Source: Gemmatimonadales bacterium UBA4718 (GTDB taxonomy: Bacteria; Gemmatimonadota; Gemmatimonadetes; Gemmatimonadales; Gemmatimonadaceae). From it: a stretch of DNA of 7,132 nucleotides. The stretch spans positions 3,857 through 10,988 of the forward strand of contig DHJO01000016.1 in NCBI GenBank assembly GCA_002404375.1, written 5' to 3'. The translations under genes and the position numbers were made by a program. Below, one piece after another: positions 6,199 to 7,132 of this stretch (position 1 is its first letter; each line of letters begins with the position of its first letter). Below the pieces are notes generated by a model that was given only the letters and a program-made list of their open reading frames with translations, did not search any database and was not told where the DNA came from.

Positions 6199-7101
6199 AT
6201 GAATTTGTCGCCGGGTAACGTGGTGAGCGCGCGCGCCGCAACCGCAGTGGTGGCGCTCCTCTTCACGAGCGCCTGCAAGGGGCCGCCGTCGCGCCTCGTT
6301 GCCGGCGTCTCGGACTCGGTGGTCGTGAGCAGCCGTCGACCGGTCCTGATCCCCATGCGCGTGTTCGACGCGAGCGGGCACACGCTGCAGACGACGGGCG
6401 TGCACTACTCGCGGACCTCGGGCGTTCCGGTTCCGGTGTCCGCGGCCGGCAAGGTAACGTGCACACAGTCCGGCGACGCCATCGTTCGCGCCTCGCTCGG
6501 CGAGGTGACTACGAGCGTGCTCGTCCTCTGCCGGCCGGTCCGCGACGTGCGCTCCTTACGCATGATGAACCTCGTCGTCGGTGATCCCGCGCAGGAACTG
6601 CCCTTCGAGGCCGTCGGGATGGACGGCCATCCCATCACGCTGCTCACCGGGCAGATCACGGTCGGCGACAGCACCATCGCGACGGTCGAGGGCCCGCGCG
6701 TACGCGCGCGCGCGCAAGGGTCCACGGAATTGACGATGCGCGTTGGGGACCGCCTCGCGTTTGCGTCGGTCCACGTATACGAGCGCGTGCCCACCCCGGA
6801 GGGAATTCGCCCGGGACAGCACGTGGCCGTGCCCGTGCGCCTCGCCGGTGGCGAGATGCGCCGATGGCGACTCTCGGCATCGCCCGAGCCGTACTTCCTG
6901 ACGATGCTCCCCGACAGCGACGAGCAGCAGATGCCTGGGCTGGCTATCGTCGGCGCGAGCTGCGGGCGCGGCATGGACGCGCACAGCTTCTTCTGCCTCG
7001 CGCAGCACGACGCGTCGGTGATTGTCTACCACCCGCAGCAGGTCAATCCGGCGCGGAAGTTGAGCGGCATGCTCGCGGTCTGGCGTCAGGAGCACCCGTA
7101 G
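6199..7101 (+). CDS. Putative lipoprotein with bacterial Ig-like (Big_2-like) repeats
   Basis: A 300-residue exported protein of unknown function. A hydrophobic segment (ATAVVALLFTSAC) ends in a lipobox-like site with Cys26, although -3 is Thr where Leu is usual, so lipidation is likely but not certain. Two beta-rich Ig-like stretches follow, roughly 35-112 and 118-193. The second has the Big_2 signature VGDSTIATVEGPRVRARAQG followed by STELTMRVGD; the first is similar but weaker. The last 100 residues (PTPEGIRPGQHVAVPVRLAG onward) are a separate region with C255 and C266 that could form a disulfide; C88 and C111 could form another. The gene starts 10 bases after the esterase-lactamase stop, so it is probably co-transcribed, but the ribosome site (GCGAGA) is weak and a GTG start at 6220 or 6223 is possible. 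GC is visibly higher than the upstream gene. Similar Ig-like lipoproteins are numerous in Gemmatimonadota, which supports the taxonomic guess. Confidence 0.75.
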   Translation: MNLSPGNVVSARAATAVVALLFTSACKGPPSRLVAGVSDSVVVSSRRPVLIPMRVFDASGHTLQTTGVHYSRTSGVPVPVSAAGKVTCTQSGDAIVRASLGEVTTSVLVLCRPVRDVRSLRMMNLVVGDPAQELPFEAVGMDGHPITLLTGQITVGDSTIATVEGPRVRARAQGSTELTMRVGDRLAFASVHVYERVPTPEGIRPGQHVAVPVRLAGGEMRRWRLSASPEPYFLTMLPDSDEQQMPGLAIVGASCGRGMDAHSFFCLAQHDASVIVYHPQQVNPARKLSGMLAVWRQEHP

Positions 7102-7132
7102 CTGTATGGTTCCGGCACTTTCAAGGTCAGGA

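Noticed and set aside
6405..6974. Long antisense open frames beneath the lipoprotein gene
   Set aside because: Several overlapping antisense frames are expected in DNA this GC-rich; none shows a domain or a start signal.

Overview
The window looks like chromosomal DNA from a high-GC, Gram-negative-type soil bacterium. Gemmatimonadota or Acidobacteriota fit best, because the window combines exported proteins, an FEZ-1/THIN-B-like subclass B3 metallo-beta-lactamase domain, an Ig-like (Big_2-like) lipoprotein and a D-aminoacylase subfamily I associate with those phyla. This taxonomic call is inference from gene content, not from a marker gene.

Region 1 (1-2705, + strand) is a compact D-amino-acid operon. 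It holds an N-acyl-D-amino-acid deacylase whose 5' end lies outside the window, then RidA, then a PLP- and metal-dependent D-threonine aldolase/D-serine dehydratase-like enzyme. Together they would free D-amino acids from N-acyl forms, eliminate or cleave D-hydroxy amino acids, and clear the reactive enamine/imine products.

Region 2 (about 2706-4108) is a disturbed strand-switch zone. A PhnB/glyoxalase-type gene survives only as its C-terminal part (+). It converges on, and overlaps, a ThuA-like exported protein (-). The ThuA gene has about 51% GC by hand count, against roughly 60-78% on spot-counted flanking lines. Upstream of ThuA, coupled by a TAATG overlap, is a 75-residue DsrE-like secreted protein that appears to have lost its middle while keeping both ends.

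Region 3 (4109-7101, + strand) starts at an 88-bp divergent intergenic region. It encodes a 663-residue exported two-domain hydrolase, with an alpha/beta-hydrolase esterase domain fused to a complete subclass B3 metallo-beta-lactamase domain carrying all six zinc ligands. Ten bases later comes a 300-residue Ig-like lipoprotein of unknown role. The esterase-B3 fusion is the most notable feature of the window.

I saw no RNA genes, CRISPR array, insertion sequence or convincing intrinsic terminator. The only gene-free stretches are short (under 100 bases).
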